64,000 nucleotides of DNA from Microbulbifer pacificus (lineage in GTDB: Bacteria; Pseudomonadota; Gammaproteobacteria; Pseudomonadales; Cellvibrionaceae). Position numbers and translations under genes: made by a program. Below are positions 45,220 through 58,493 of this stretch, piece after piece. Under the pieces are notes generated by a model. The model did not search any database. It was given only the letters and a program-made list of their open reading frames with translations, and was not told where the DNA came from. The stretch is taken from positions 3,650,001 to 3,714,000 of the forward strand of contig NZ_CP137555.1 of the NCBI RefSeq assembly GCF_033723955.1. Reading direction: 5' to 3'. Position 1 is the stretch's first letter. Each line of letters opens with the position of its first letter.

Positions 45220-45358
45220 CAGATAGGGGAAGTCGTAAAACGGCTTTCCTCAGTCTAGCGGCACCTGGTAGTTATTTTTCCTCTATGTCGCGCTGGTCGA
45301 CATCCGCGTCGCAGCGCTCAACGCGGGTTTGTCGAAGAACGCTGGCGCGCAGCGCTCA

Positions 45359-45380
45359 GGTGGCGTATGCAGGCGCCACC
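45359..45380 (-). other. Hairpin downstream of the DegV gene
   Basis: GGTGGCG and CGCCACC form a perfect 7-bp stem about 20 bp after the DegV stop on the minus strand. No T run follows, so it is at best a weak terminator or an mRNA 3' structure. Confidence 0.4.
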
Positions 45381-45400
45381 CGATTGGTTGGAAGGGGGAA

Positions 45401-46291
45401 TTACTTGGCAGCCATCGCCAGGGCCACGGTGCCGGGCCCGAGGTTGATACCGCCGGAAAGGCTCATGACCGAGCGATAAAGTTTTACCTTGTGTTCGGCG
45501 GCAATTTTTTCCAGCGCTCTGAAGCCCGGAACCTGGTCCAGGTCTTTCAGCGCGCCGGCGATACTCACCACTACTGCGGGCATCAGCAGGGCCTTGTCGA
45601 CGATTTTTTCTTGCGCCAGTTGAAACAGGCGCTCGGTGCAACTGTCGTAGGTTTTTACCGTATCGGTCACTGCGGACCCCTGGTATGTCATGGAAATAAT
45701 GGGGTGCAGGTCCAGCGACTTCGCCATAAAGGCCTTCAGCCAGCTCACACTTTTTTCATTTTTCTGGCGGCCGCGCTCGCGCAGGTAGTACACATCCTTG
45801 ATGGCGGCATAGCCGACAATCTTGCGCCCGAATTCTTCCGCGCGGGATTTTATCTGCGCACCGGTAAGCCCTTTCTGGATCAGCGACAGGGTATACAGTG
45901 CCAGTAGCCCCTGGCCGGAGAACAGTGTGTGTGAGTCCACGGTGTGGATCGCTACGGACGCGCTCGCCAGTTTGCGGGCGACGTTTTCAGCATTGGCGTA
46001 GGTGGGGCTGTTGGCCGCGTTGATGGTCTGGACGACGATGTCTTGCTGTCCCTGCTGTACCAGTTTGGCAATGACCTGCTCAATCTCTGGTTCGCCGGCG
46101 GGGCCTGAGTTGACCTCGCGGGAGCGATCTACCAGCGACAGCGAGTAGAAGTGGTTCATCTGCGCAGGATTGCGCTGGTCCCCAAACGTCTCGTTGCCGA
46201 AACTGACACTGTGGGGCAAAACCGGGATTTTGAACTTACGCAGGAATTCATCGGGCAGGTCGCAGCCGGAATCGACGACTAACTGAACCAT
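45401..46291 (-). CDS. DegV family fatty-acid-binding protein
   Basis: The protein has 296 residues from ATG 46291 (MVQLVVDSGCDLP), which has AGAGGT 7 bp before it; a longer frame upstream is not supported. The VDSGCDLP start, the NSPTYANAENVA segment and the GPGTVALA end fit DegV proteins, which bind a fatty acid. Lipid handling would agree with the FadL channel nearby. It is monocistronic or leads into the outer membrane pair with a 180-bp gap. Confidence 0.85.
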   Translation of the reverse strand: MVQLVVDSGCDLPDEFLRKFKIPVLPHSVSFGNETFGDQRNPAQMNHFYSLSLVDRSREVNSGPAGEPEIEQVIAKLVQQGQQDIVVQTINAANSPTYANAENVARKLASASVAIHTVDSHTLFSGQGLLALYTLSLIQKGLTGAQIKSRAEEFGRKIVGYAAIKDVYYLRERGRQKNEKSVSWLKAFMAKSLDLHPIISMTYQGSAVTDTVKTYDSCTERLFQLAQEKIVDKALLMPAVVVSIAGALKDLDQVPGFRALEKIAAEHKVKLYRSVMSLSGGINLGPGTVALAMAAK

Positions 46292-46443
46292 GGGTGTACC
46301 TCTTATTGTCGGTTCAATGTCGGAGAAGGGCGGCAAATTTAGCATTTCGTCACAAGTTGTGACAGTTGCAATAAAGCGTTTTGCCCGGGTAAGCGTGACT
46401 GGCAAGTGTTCAGATAGGGGCGATCAAGGGGTGCGTTAATCGG

Positions 46444-46470
46444 CGGAGGAGGGCGCGACACCCCCCTCCG
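46444..46470 (-). other. GC-rich hairpin after the sugar porter gene
   Basis: CGGAGGAGGG faces CCCCCCTCCG across 7 nt in the 207-bp gap between the sugar porter stop and the DegV start. It has no T run. It may slow polymerase or mark a Rho-dependent end. Confidence 0.35.
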
Positions 46471-46498
46471 GGCAAAAACGTAAACAGGGGAGTGCAGA

Positions 46499-47956
46499 TC
46501 AGCCGCGCATCTGCTCCAGTTCCAATCCCTTGGTCTCGTGCACCATGTACAGCACAAATGCCACGGAGAGCAGGGCAAACAGGGTGTAGATTCCATAGGC
46601 GCCGGCCAGGCCGATACCGGTCAGCATGATCGGGAAGGTCATGGTGATGCCGAAGTTGGCGACCCATTGCGCCAGGCCGGATACTGCAAGGCCGGAGCCG
46701 CGGATTTGGTTGGGGAACATTTCACCCAGCATGGTCCACATGGCCGGGCCCCAGGAGCCATTGAAGAAGAACACGTAGGCATTGGCGGCGATCAGTGCCA
46801 GCAGGCCCATGCTCTGGGAAAGTTGTAGCTGGCCGCCTGCATCCAGGGTGGAGTTGGCAAACGCGAACGCCACCAGTCCGAGAGTGAGGGTCATGCCGAT
46901 GGAGCCGACCAGCAGCAGCGGCTTGCGGCCGATCCTGTCGATCAGCGCCATGGTGATCAGACAGGCGGCGATGCTGACGCCGCCGGAGATGATATTGATC
47001 ATCAGGGCGTCGGATTCGGAGAAGCCCACCGCCTGCCACAGCACTGCGCCGTAGTAGAACACCACATTGATGCCCACCAGCTGCTGGAATACGGCGAGGC
47101 CGATGCCCACCCACACGATCTTGCGCACCTTGCCCAGGCGCTGGCCGGCATTTTCCAGCAGGTCCGCCATGCGCGGGCGGTGATCACCGGCGACGGATTC
47201 GCGGATGCTTTCCAGCTTTTGTGCCACGGCGGCTTCACCGTAAAGTCTGCGCAGCACTTCCGTGGCGCGGGAAGTCTGCTTCGAAAGCACCAGATAGCGG
47301 GGGCTCTCTGGAATCAGCAGCAGGGCGAAGAAGAACAGTGCTGCCGGAGCGATTTCGATCCAGAACATCCAGCGCCAGGCGTTGTATCCCATCCACCACT
47401 CATTCACGGCGGAGCCGGCGGTATTCGCCAGCCAGTAGTTGCTGACAAAGGCAGCGAAAAGCCCGCTAATGATCGCAATCTGGTTGATGGTGGTCAGGCG
47501 CCCGCGAATCGCCGCGGGGGCAATCTCACTGATGTAGGCCGGCGACATCACACTTGCGGCACCTACGGCGAGGCCGCCCAGCACACGATAGAACACGAAT
47601 TCCGCCGAACTGGCGGCGATTCCGGAGCCCCAGGCGCTGACCAGGAAGAGAATCGCGGAGATCAGCAGCAGGGTCTTGCGCCCCCACAGGTCTGCGAGGC
47701 GTCCGGCGAAAAAGGCGCCCACGGCACACCCCAGCAGCATCGAGGCCACATTGAAGCCGGTACCGGCGGTGTTGGAATTGAACGCCTGCTGTAACCCGGT
47801 GACGGTGCCGTTGATCACGCCGCTATCGAATCCGAACAGGAAACCGCCGATGGTGGCGACACCACAGATCAGGACAATAAATGAAAGTGGGGGAGCATCT
47901 TGGCGGCTCTGGGCGTTGCCCTGGATCCCGCCGATGGGTTTCTCAATCGCTTGCAT
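46499..47956 (-). CDS. Sugar porter of the major facilitator superfamily
   Basis: A 485-residue MFS transporter with 12 predicted helices. GFLFGFDSGVINGT in helix 1, GRLADLWGRKTLL after helix 2, PESPRYLVLSKQ after helix 6, QQLVGINVVFYYG in helix 7, DRIGRKPLL and the C-terminal HETKGLELEQM (PETKG-type) are the sugar porter signatures. It imports a monosaccharide with protons across the inner membrane. AGGT lies 9 bp before the ATG. A 359-bp leader with two dyads precedes it. The sugar is unknown. Confidence 0.9.
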   Translation of the reverse strand: MQAIEKPIGGIQGNAQSRQDAPPLSFIVLICGVATIGGFLFGFDSGVINGTVTGLQQAFNSNTAGTGFNVASMLLGCAVGAFFAGRLADLWGRKTLLLISAILFLVSAWGSGIAASSAEFVFYRVLGGLAVGAASVMSPAYISEIAPAAIRGRLTTINQIAIISGLFAAFVSNYWLANTAGSAVNEWWMGYNAWRWMFWIEIAPAALFFFALLLIPESPRYLVLSKQTSRATEVLRRLYGEAAVAQKLESIRESVAGDHRPRMADLLENAGQRLGKVRKIVWVGIGLAVFQQLVGINVVFYYGAVLWQAVGFSESDALMINIISGGVSIAACLITMALIDRIGRKPLLLVGSIGMTLTLGLVAFAFANSTLDAGGQLQLSQSMGLLALIAANAYVFFFNGSWGPAMWTMLGEMFPNQIRGSGLAVSGLAQWVANFGITMTFPIMLTGIGLAGAYGIYTLFALLSVAFVLYMVHETKGLELEQMRG

Positions 47957-48104
47957 GAGTGACTACCTGCATTTTTATTGTGAGTGAGCGGGCACCGGAT
48001 GCCCGCCCGGTCTATGGATTTGTTGTTCTGCTTGTGCGCACAGATTCACTGCACAGACTCCCGCACAGGGGGAGTCCCCATGGTGACGCTCCGGACGGGG
48101 AAAA

Positions 48105-48140
48105 GCGTCCTACTTTGGGAAATATCCTAAAGTTGGACGC
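48105..48140. promoter_or_regulatory. 36-bp near-palindrome, possible operator
   Basis: GCGTCC and GGACGC are the outer arms. Inside, ACTTTGGGA faces TCCTAAAGT with one mismatch. Overall about 15 of 18 pairs match. It lies 150 bp upstream of the sugar porter start. A repressor site or an RNA hairpin are both possible. Confidence 0.45.
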
Positions 48141-48271
48141 CTGCTGCGCCGTCGATCCGTCCCAGTTTGGGTGGGAATCCCAGCTTATGTGGGACAGTAA
48201 GTGGGCACTAGGGCTGTGGCCGTTCGGTCGAGATGGTCCCTGGCGGGTGCCGGGTATTACCGGCTGCTGGG

Positions 48272-48277
48272 TATAAT
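48272..48277 (+). promoter_or_regulatory. -10 box of the tilS promoter
   Basis: A perfect TATAAT lies 38 bp before the tilS ATG. No good -35 stands 17 bp upstream. The upstream GCTGCTGG gives no exact extended -10. Confidence 0.4.
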
Positions 48278-48314
48278 GGCGCTCTCGAATGCCTGGTAAG
48301 CCCGGACCCGCCCA

Positions 48315-49619
48315 ATGCCTGAAGCCCCCACATCAAAACTTTCCCGCCAGTTGCGGAACACCCTGCAGCGCCATCCTGCGCAGGGGCAACTTTGGCTGGG
48401 GTATTCCGGCGGACTGGATTCCACCGTATTGCTGCACCTGCTGGCGCGCGCGCAGGTTCCGTTTACCGCCCTTCACGTACATCACGGCCTGAGCGTCCGC
48501 GCCGACCAGTGGCAGCATCACTGCGAGGTGGTGGCGGGGGCGATGGGGGTGCCATTTGTCGCATGCCGGGTACAGGTGGACCGCAGCGGCGGCGGGTTGG
48601 AGCAGGGGGCGAGAAAGGCCAGGTATCGGGCGTTCCAGCAGCAGATGGCGGCGGGCGACCAGATTCTGCTGGCCCATCACGGCGATGATCAGGCCGAGAC
48701 ATTTTTGCTGCGATTGTTGCGTGGTGCCGGTGTGTTGGGGCTCGCCGCCATGGCGGAGCAGCGTTACCTGGGTAATCCGGATTGGGGTAGGACGTTGCTG
48801 CGCCCGTTGCTGAGGGCTAGCCGCTCAGAGCTTGAAGACTACGCCCGTGAGCATGCATTGAGCTGGGTGGACGACGACAGCAACGCGGATCTTACGCTGG
48901 ATCGCAACTATCTCCGCCGGCAGGTGATTCCGCATCTGGTGGCGCGCTGGCCGCTGAACGAACGTGTGGCCCAGGCCGCGGATAACCTGCGCGAAGCGGA
49001 CGAGCTGCTGGGGGAGTTGGCGGAGGAGGATCTCCAGCGCTGTGATCTACGGCCGGAGCGGTTTGGCCAGAGCGTTGACCTTGCGGTTTTCCTCTCGCTT
49101 GCAATGGCGCGGCGCAAAAACCTGCTGCGGAGCTGGTTGACGCGGCTGGGGGCGCGGATGCCGGAAGCCGTGCATCTGCAGCAGGCGCTGCAACAGGCGC
49201 AGGCGGCTGATGATGCCGTGCCAGAAGTTCTGCTGGGCGGGCAGGTGTTACGTCGCTATCGTGATCGCCTATATCTCACACCACAATTGCTGCCTCTGGG
49301 CCCGGGTGAAGAGGGTGAGCGGCAGTGGGATGGGAAAAGCGAACTGGATCTGACCGGTGGCTGGACTTTGTGCGCTGGGGACAGCTGGCCCGCAGGCGAC
49401 TACACGGTACGCTTTCGCTCCGGTGGCGAACGGGCGAAACCGCGCGAGCGCCATCACTCCCAGACCCTGAAAAAGCTGCTGCAGGAGTATGGACTTGCGC
49501 CATGGCTCCGGGATCGGGTGCCACTTGTTTTCCGGAACGGGATTCTGCTCGCAGTAGGCGACCTGTTCGTCACAGAGGAGGGGCCCCAAACACCGCCCCG
49601 GTGGCGGTTTTCCGATTGA
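48315..49619 (+). CDS. tilS: tRNA(Ile)-lysidine synthetase
   Basis: A 434-residue protein that converts C34 of tRNA-Ile(CAU) to lysidine with ATP and lysine. LWLGYSGGLDSTVLL carries the PP-loop motif SGGLDS (31-36), and LAHHGDDQAETFLLRLLRGAG is the second conserved block. RRQVIPHLVARWP and the C-terminal substrate-binding domain (ARPRERHHSQTLKKLLQE-like) complete the family layout. Lysidine modification is essential in bacteria. It is followed by pyrG, as in several relatives. Confidence 0.93.
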   Translation: MPEAPTSKLSRQLRNTLQRHPAQGQLWLGYSGGLDSTVLLHLLARAQVPFTALHVHHGLSVRADQWQHHCEVVAGAMGVPFVACRVQVDRSGGGLEQGARKARYRAFQQQMAAGDQILLAHHGDDQAETFLLRLLRGAGVLGLAAMAEQRYLGNPDWGRTLLRPLLRASRSELEDYAREHALSWVDDDSNADLTLDRNYLRRQVIPHLVARWPLNERVAQAADNLREADELLGELAEEDLQRCDLRPERFGQSVDLAVFLSLAMARRKNLLRSWLTRLGARMPEAVHLQQALQQAQAADDAVPEVLLGGQVLRRYRDRLYLTPQLLPLGPGEEGERQWDGKSELDLTGGWTLCAGDSWPAGDYTVRFRSGGERAKPRERHHSQTLKKLLQEYGLAPWLRDRVPLVFRNGILLAVGDLFVTEEGPQTPPRWRFSD

Positions 49620-49732
49620 GTGGGTACCGGCTTTCTGGTAGTCTGGCGTCCCATCTCAATGGCATCAGGTTGCGCGACTCTGCGCCTCCCGGGCCAGCCC
49701 CGCACGCCCGAATCCGTCGGGCATTCAACTGA

Positions 49733-51376
<1,644 letters not shown>

Positions 51377-51419
51377 GTTCTTTCAGGTAACGTTGAATCC
51401 GTCCGTAACAACAATTTGA

Positions 51420-52313
<894 letters not shown>

Positions 52314-52317
52314 TTAA

Positions 52318-53700
<1,383 letters not shown>

Positions 53701-53729
53701 GAACTGAAGCCCGGTAAACTGGCGAAAAC

Positions 53730-53765
53730 TCGCATCCAAGCTCGCTATTCTGAACTTGGATGCGA
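53730..53765 (+). other. 11-bp perfect inverted repeat after eno
   Basis: TCGCATCCAAG (53730-53740) and CTTGGATGCGA (53755-53765) are exact complements with a 14-nt loop, starting 29 bp after the eno stop. No T run follows. It may be the eno transcript end or part of the repeat element next to it. Confidence 0.55.
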
Positions 53766-53774
53766 AGGCGCTGA

Positions 53775-53943
53775 TACCGATGCCCCTTCCCGGGACGGAG
53801 ATTCGGGCCATCCGTGGCCCTCACCCTCCGGGCGCCCTAAGGGCGTCCAAAACGGCTATCCTGCCGTTTTGTCTGCGACAGGGATGTCGCGGAAGAGCGC
53901 CCATGGATGGGTTCACGGCGTGTCCCGGGAAGGGGTATCGGTA
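53775..53943. repeat. 169-bp non-coding element with 22-bp inverted ends
   Basis: The left end (53775-53796, containing CCCCTTCCCGGGAC) is the reverse complement of the right end (53922-53943, containing GTCCCGGGAAGGGG) with one mismatch in 22. Inside are four further hairpins: GGGCCATCCGTGGCCC (53805-53820), AAAACGGC/GCCGTTTT (53849-53870), GCGACAGGGATGTCGC (53875-53890) and CCCATGGATGGG (53900-53911). There is no credible reading frame. This fits a MITE- or BIME-like dispersed repeat. Copy number cannot be seen here because only one copy is in the window. Confidence 0.7.
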
Positions 53944-54002
53944 GCAGGGCCGCCACGGAATAAAATCTGTGGGTCCCCCTAAAGCCAGGAGAGAACACAA
54001 GA

Positions 54003-54317
54003 ATGAAATGGCTGCTGGCAATTTTTACCGTCATGCTGCTGGTCACCCAATACCGACTCTGGGTGGGTGAGGGCAGTTTTGCGGATATCGCCAGGCTGGA
54101 GCGGCAGCTTGCCGAGCAGCAGCACAAAAATACTGCGCTCGAGCGCGAGAACCGCCAACTACTGCGGGAAGTTCGCAGCCTCAAGGAAGGCACCGACGGC
54201 GTAGAAGCCAAAGCCCGCTACGATCTCGGCCTTATCAAAGAAGGCGAAACCCTGTTTATTTTTCTCGACCAGGACAAGCAAAAGACTCCTGAGCAGGCAC
54301 AGCGAGAAAAAGAATGA
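54003..54317 (+). CDS. ftsB: Cell division protein FtsB
   Basis: The 104-residue protein has a membrane helix at residues 3-16 (WLLAIFTVMLLVTQYRLWVG), then a coiled coil (about 30-62) and the KARYDLGLIKEGE segment typical of FtsB. It joins FtsL and FtsQ at the division septum and contributes to activation of FtsWI. AGGAGA precedes the ATG. It overlaps ispD by 4 bp (ATGA). Confidence 0.93.
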   Translation: MKWLLAIFTVMLLVTQYRLWVGEGSFADIARLERQLAEQQHKNTALERENRQLLREVRSLKEGTDGVEAKARYDLGLIKEGETLFIFLDQDKQKTPEQAQREKE

Positions 54318-55060
54318 CCACCTCCGTACACCCAGTTGCAAGCAATTACTGGGTCATCGTCCCCGCTGCCGGCTCCGGCAAGCGCATGGGGGCAGAAATT
54401 CCCAAACAGTATCTGCCGCTCAATGGCAAACCCATCATTGCCCATACCCTGGAAAACATCCTGTCCTGGCCCGGGCTCGAGGGGGTCATCGTCGCCATTG
54501 CCGCAGATGACTGCGAATTTTCCAGCATCGCTGCCGCGCAGGATCCGAGAGTGTTCACCGTTATTGGCGGTGCCGAACGCGCCCAATCCGTCCTCGCTGC
54601 GCTCGATTACCTGAGCGCGCGCGAGAATCCGGCAACCCCCGTCCTCGTGCACGACGCCGCCAGGCCCCTGGTGGCGCTGGACGATATACAGAAATTGCTC
54701 GCCGCCGCGCCCATGGCACTGCTGGCGCAACCCGCCAGTGACACCATCAAACAGTCGCAGCCGGGCGAAGGCGGTAGTACCGTGGTTCGACAGACTCTGC
54801 CGAGAGACCAGATATGGCTCGCGCAGACACCGCAAAAAGCACCGCTTGGCCTGTTGCGCGACACCCTGATGCGGGGGCTCGAAAACGATCCGCTGGCGAT
54901 CACCGATGAAGCCAGCGCACTGGAGCAGGCGGGTTATCACCCTGAACTGGTGGCCGCCTGCCGCAGCAACTTCAAAATCACCCATCCGGCCGACTTGATA
55001 CTGGCGGAGGCCCTGTTGCGACACCGGGCTGGTGAACTCTCTGCAGGAAAGAATGTATGA
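54314..55060 (+). CDS. ispD: 2-C-methyl-D-erythritol 4-phosphate cytidylyltransferase
   Basis: A 248-residue enzyme of the MEP isoprenoid pathway that uses [23 protein letters not shown] is the nucleotide-binding motif and [11 protein letters not shown] the conserved second motif; [10 protein letters not shown] is near the end. It overlaps ftsB and ispF by 4 bp each, so ftsB-ispD-ispF-truD is one translationally coupled unit. Confidence 0.95.
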   Translation: MTTSVHPVASNYWVIVPAAGSGKRMGAEIPKQYLPLNGKPIIAHTLENILSWPGLEGVIVAIAADDCEFSSIAAAQDPRVFTVIGGAERAQSVLAALDYLSARENPATPVLVHDAARPLVALDDIQKLLAAAPMALLAQPASDTIKQSQPGEGGSTVVRQTLPRDQIWLAQTPQKAPLGLLRDTLMRGLENDPLAITDEASALEQAGYHPELVAACRSNFKITHPADLILAEALLRHRAGELSAGKNV

Positions 55061-55551
55061 ATTTGAGAATCGGCCAGGGCATTGACGTACACGCCTTTGG
55101 TCCCGGCGATCATGTGGTCCTCGGTGGCGTTGTCATTCCCCATGAGCAGGGCCTCGTCGCCCACTCCGATGGCGATGTGCTGCTGCACGCACTCGCAGAT
55201 GCACTGTTGGGGGCGCTGGCATTGGGTGATATTGGCAAACACTTTCCCGATACCGATGACGCATACTCCGGTGCCGACAGTCGTGTGCTGTTGCGTCACG
55301 TGATGAGCCTGATTCACCAGCGCGGCTATCGCCTGGTCAATGCCGATGCCACCCTGATCGCGCAGGCCCCGAAAATGGCACCGCACATCGACGCCATGCG
55401 GGGGAATATTGCCGAAGACTGCCAGGTAAGTGTCGACGCTGTCAGTGTCAAAGCGACCACCAGCGAAAAACTCGGTTTTACCGGTCGCAAGGAAGGTATC
55501 GCCGCGCAAGCGGTGGTGCTGCTGGACCGAGCTGCAGGAAGTGCACCGTGA
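55057..55551 (+). CDS. ispF: 2-C-methyl-D-erythritol 2,4-cyclodiphosphate synthase
   Basis: A 164-residue enzyme that forms the cyclodiphosphate in the MEP pathway. [17 protein letters not shown] holds the metal ligands Asp and His, and [18 protein letters not shown] and [11 protein letters not shown] are the family signatures. [21 protein letters not shown] is at the C-terminus. It overlaps truD by 4 bp (GTGA). Confidence 0.96.
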   Translation: MNLRIGQGIDVHAFGPGDHVVLGGVVIPHEQGLVAHSDGDVLLHALADALLGALALGDIGKHFPDTDDAYSGADSRVLLRHVMSLIHQRGYRLVNADATLIAQAPKMAPHIDAMRGNIAEDCQVSVDAVSVKATTSEKLGFTGRKEGIAAQAVVLLDRAAGSAP

Positions 55552-56537
55552 GCGATAACACACAAGACTGGAACCTCGACTGGCCCCGCGCTCTCGGCGG
55601 CGCCGCCATCACGGCAGATTTTCGCTCCGAGCCGGAAGACTTTGTGGTGGACGAACTCGCTGCACCGGCGGAAGGTGAGGGTGAGCACGTCTACTTACAT
55701 ATCCGCAAACGCGGCGCCAACACTGGCTATGTTGCCCAGCAACTGGCACAACTGGCCGGGGTGCAGAGCAACGATGTGGGCTTTTTTGGCCTCAAGGACC
55801 GCCACGCCGTCACTACCCAGTGGTTCAGTGTGTGGCTGGCGCAAAAGCCGGAACCGGACTGGAAGTCGCTGGAAAATGAAGAGGTACAGGTGCTGCAGCA
55901 CTTCCGCGGCCAGCGCAAGCTCCGCCGTGGCGAACACCTGGGCAATCGCTTCCAGATCCGCCTGCGCAATGTACAGGGTGACCGGGCTGCCGCTGAAGCG
56001 GTGCTGCAGCATATCGCGGATGGTGTACCCAATTATTTTGGCGAGCAGCGTTTCGGCCATGACGGCGGCAACCTGGATCTGGTAGAAACGATGCTGGCGG
56101 AACAGGGGGCGGGAAAACGCCGGCGAACGCCGCGCAACCAGAAGGCATTTGCCATGTCCGCCGCCCGCAGCTGGCTGTTCAATCAGGTACTGGCGCGCCG
56201 CATAGAGCAGGGGAACTGGCAGGCGCTGCTCGAAGGCGAGCCGGAATCGTTCCCTAGCGGGCCACTTTGGGGGCGCGGCCGCAACCTGGCTGCCGACGCC
56301 CAACTGAACCTTGAAAGCGAGGCCATGGAGCCCTGGAAATCTTGGTGTGATTGGCTGGAACACTGTGGGCTCAGCCAGGAGCGACGCGCGCTGGTGCTGC
56401 AGCCTCTGGGCTTCCAGTACCTGTGGCAGGGCGACGATCTGACTGTCTCTTTCGCCCTTCCGCCGGGAACATTTGCCACCGCGTTACTGCGCGAAGTGGC
56501 CGAACTGGTCAATCAGTCCGATCGCGCAATAAAATAA
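55548..56537 (+). CDS. truD: tRNA pseudouridine(13) synthase
   Basis: A 329-residue pseudouridine synthase acting on U13 of tRNA-Glu. [18 protein letters not shown] carries the catalytic Asp, and [15 protein letters not shown] is the second TruD motif. The start is GTG, overlapping the ispF stop. surE, usually the next gene in this order, is missing; the next gene is pcm after 138 bp. Confidence 0.94.
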   Translation: MSDNTQDWNLDWPRALGGAAITADFRSEPEDFVVDELAAPAEGEGEHVYLHIRKRGANTGYVAQQLAQLAGVQSNDVGFFGLKDRHAVTTQWFSVWLAQKPEPDWKSLENEEVQVLQHFRGQRKLRRGEHLGNRFQIRLRNVQGDRAAAEAVLQHIADGVPNYFGEQRFGHDGGNLDLVETMLAEQGAGKRRRTPRNQKAFAMSAARSWLFNQVLARRIEQGNWQALLEGEPESFPSGPLWGRGRNLAADAQLNLESEAMEPWKSWCDWLEHCGLSQERRALVLQPLGFQYLWQGDDLTVSFALPPGTFATALLREVAELVNQSDRAIK

Positions 56538-56675
56538 ACGACAACAAAATGTGACCGGTGGCGCGTTTGTGACCCCGGCCAGTCACTGGATGTACTTGGA
56601 GTAAGGCATTTCAGTGAATTGCTTGCAGGGAGACAGTGCGTCCTTATGGATCGTTTGAGACACGAAGGTCTGGGT

Positions 56676-57317
56676 ATGACATCCCAGCGTACCCGCAATC
56701 GCCTGATTCAGCGCTTGCGGGACGAAGGTATCAGCAGCGAGGAGGTGCTGGATGTGATGGCATCCACACCCCGTCACCTGTTTCTGGATGAGGCCCTGGC
56801 TCTCCGCGCCTACGAAGACACTGCCCTGCCCATCGGCTACGGCCAGACCATCTCCCAACCCTACATCGTCGCCCGCATGACCGAGCTTCTGATGAGTCGT
56901 GCTCGCTCCCGCGCCCGGGTGCTGGAAGTGGGTGCTGGGTCCGGGTATCAAACCGCCATTCTCGCCCGGCTGGTAGACAAGCTGTATTCCGTAGAGCGCA
57001 TTGAACCGCTGCTTACCAAGGCCCGTCAGCGGATGCGCGAACTGGGGATCTTTAACGTGGAGATGCGCCTTAGCAACGGTGGTTACGGCTGGCCGGAGCA
57101 GGGGCCTTACGACGCCATTCTCTGCGCTGCTGCGCCGGCGAGTGTCCCCGATGAGCTCAGGGAGCAGCTGGCACCGGGTGGGGTGTTGGTCATTCCGGTG
57201 GGAAGCGATCGTCAGTTTCTGACCATCGTGACCCGCAGCGAAGACGGCAACCGGTTTGATGTAGAAAAGGCGGAGCCAGTGCGCTTCGTACCATTGTTGA
57301 GTGGAGTAGTACGTTGA
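56676..57317 (+). CDS. pcm: Protein-L-isoaspartate O-methyltransferase
   Basis: The enzyme has 213 residues from ATG 56676 (MTSQRTRNRLIQRLRDEGI), which matches the E. coli Pcm start and has GAAGG 8 bp before it; starts further upstream would add unrelated residues. It repairs isoaspartyl residues with S-adenosylmethionine. ALPIGYGQTISQPYIVARMTELL and VLEVGAGSGYQTAILA are the diagnostic segments, and VRFVPLLSG ends the protein. Confidence 0.95.
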   Translation: MTSQRTRNRLIQRLRDEGISSEEVLDVMASTPRHLFLDEALALRAYEDTALPIGYGQTISQPYIVARMTELLMSRARSRARVLEVGAGSGYQTAILARLVDKLYSVERIEPLLTKARQRMRELGIFNVEMRLSNGGYGWPEQGPYDAILCAAAPASVPDELREQLAPGGVLVIPVGSDRQFLTIVTRSEDGNRFDVEKAEPVRFVPLLSGVVR

Positions 57318-58276
57318 TGTCTCTGGATTTGTTTCGCGGTCGCTATTGGGGTGTGGCTGCCCGCGGTGTTGCCATGGGGGCTGCGGATGTGGTGCCCGGT
57401 GTATCCGGCGGTACCATTGCCTTTATCACCGGTATTTATCAGGAGCTGCTGGACTCTATCAGCCGTATCGGCCCGCATACCCTGACCACCCTGTGGAAGC
57501 AGGGGGTTGCGGCCGCGTGGCGTCAGATCAATGGGAACTTTCTGTTGGCGCTGTTCGCGGGCATCCTGACCAGTATTTTCAGTCTTGCCAAACTCATCAG
57601 CTTTTTGCTCCACGAATATCCCATCATCGTTTGGGCGTTCTTTTTCGGTTTGATCCTCGCCTCGGTAGTGCCCATTGTTCGGCATATTCGAGATTGGCGG
57701 TGGCAGAGCTGGCTGGCCCTGATGCTGGGTGTCGCGCTGGCAATTCTCGTGAGTGAAATGCGGCCTACAGAACTTGCTGCGACACCCAGCACACTGTTTT
57801 TCTCCGGAGCCCTAGCGATCTGCGCAATGATCCTGCCTGGAATATCCGGCTCCTTTATATTGCTGATGATTGGTATCTATCCGCAGGTGATTGCGGCCGT
57901 ACATCAATTTCAGCTAAGTGCGCTTGCGTGGTTCGCCGCCGGTGCCGCAAGTGGCTTGCTGTTGTTCAGCCGCCTGCTTTCCTGGCTGATGCATCGCTTC
58001 CCATCGGTGACCCTGTCATTTTTGGTGGGCATTTTGTTTGGCAGCCTGAAAATTGTCTGGCCGTGGAAACTGGCAACCAGCGAAATGGCGGGACTAGATG
58101 GTGAGAAACTTGCGCCGATGATGTCCAATGTATTTCCGGCGGAGTTTGCCAGTGCATCCGGCCAGCCCTCCCACTTTCTCGCTGCGGCGGTGGCGGCAGT
58201 GGTGGCGGTTATCCTGGTGCTCGCTATTGAGTGGCTCAGCTGGCGGCATGTAGGAAATGTCGTACAGGAAAAATAA
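57317..58276 (+). CDS. DUF368 polyprenyl-phosphate transporter (PopT family)
   Basis: A 319-residue inner membrane protein with about eight to ten helices. RGVAMGAADVVPGVSGGTIAFI and ILPGISGSFILLMIG are the paired GxxxPGxSGG-type motifs of DUF368. Members named PopT recycle undecaprenyl phosphate across the membrane for cell wall synthesis. ATG 57317 overlaps the pcm stop (TGATG) and has GGAG upstream, so the two genes are coupled. Its place between pcm and nlpD links it to envelope genes. Confidence 0.87.
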   Translation: MSLDLFRGRYWGVAARGVAMGAADVVPGVSGGTIAFITGIYQELLDSISRIGPHTLTTLWKQGVAAAWRQINGNFLLALFAGILTSIFSLAKLISFLLHEYPIIVWAFFFGLILASVVPIVRHIRDWRWQSWLALMLGVALAILVSEMRPTELAATPSTLFFSGALAICAMILPGISGSFILLMIGIYPQVIAAVHQFQLSALAWFAAGAASGLLLFSRLLSWLMHRFPSVTLSFLVGILFGSLKIVWPWKLATSEMAGLDGEKLAPMMSNVFPAEFASASGQPSHFLAAAVAAVVAVILVLAIEWLSWRHVGNVVQEK

Positions 58277-58347
58277 GCAAAAGCTGACAATTGCGGAAGC
58301 TGGGGATTACCACGGTATTTCCGGAACATGGCGGGCGATTTGGAGGT

Positions 58348-58365
58348 GTAACTCCATGGAGTTAC
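58348..58365. other. Perfect 18-bp palindrome upstream of nlpD
   Basis: GTAACTCCATGGAGTTAC is self-complementary, and the flanks GGT/GCC extend it. It is flanked by copies of TTTCCGG and AATTCCGG in inverted order. It lies in the 217-bp gap between popT and nlpD. It may be a regulatory dyad or a remnant of a small repeat. Confidence 0.5.
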
Positions 58366-58493
58366 GCCGGAAAATTCCGGTGTTGATGGGCGAGGAAAAG
58401 GGCGGGCGTTTTTGACCTCGAAGCGCATAAAACCCACGGCATTCTTTAGACACTTTTTCCATAAATGCACCCCTTTGATGTAAAAAGAGAATA

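Larger units (their letters stand above)
47957..48314. promoter_or_regulatory. Divergent intergenic region, sugar porter and tilS
   Basis: About 360 bp with no gene. It contains the hairpin GCGGGCACCGGATGCCCGC (47988-48006), a 36-bp near-palindrome (48105-48140), and a dyad GTCCCA...TGGGAC (48159-48195). The last 45 bp hold the tilS promoter. Confidence 0.6.
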
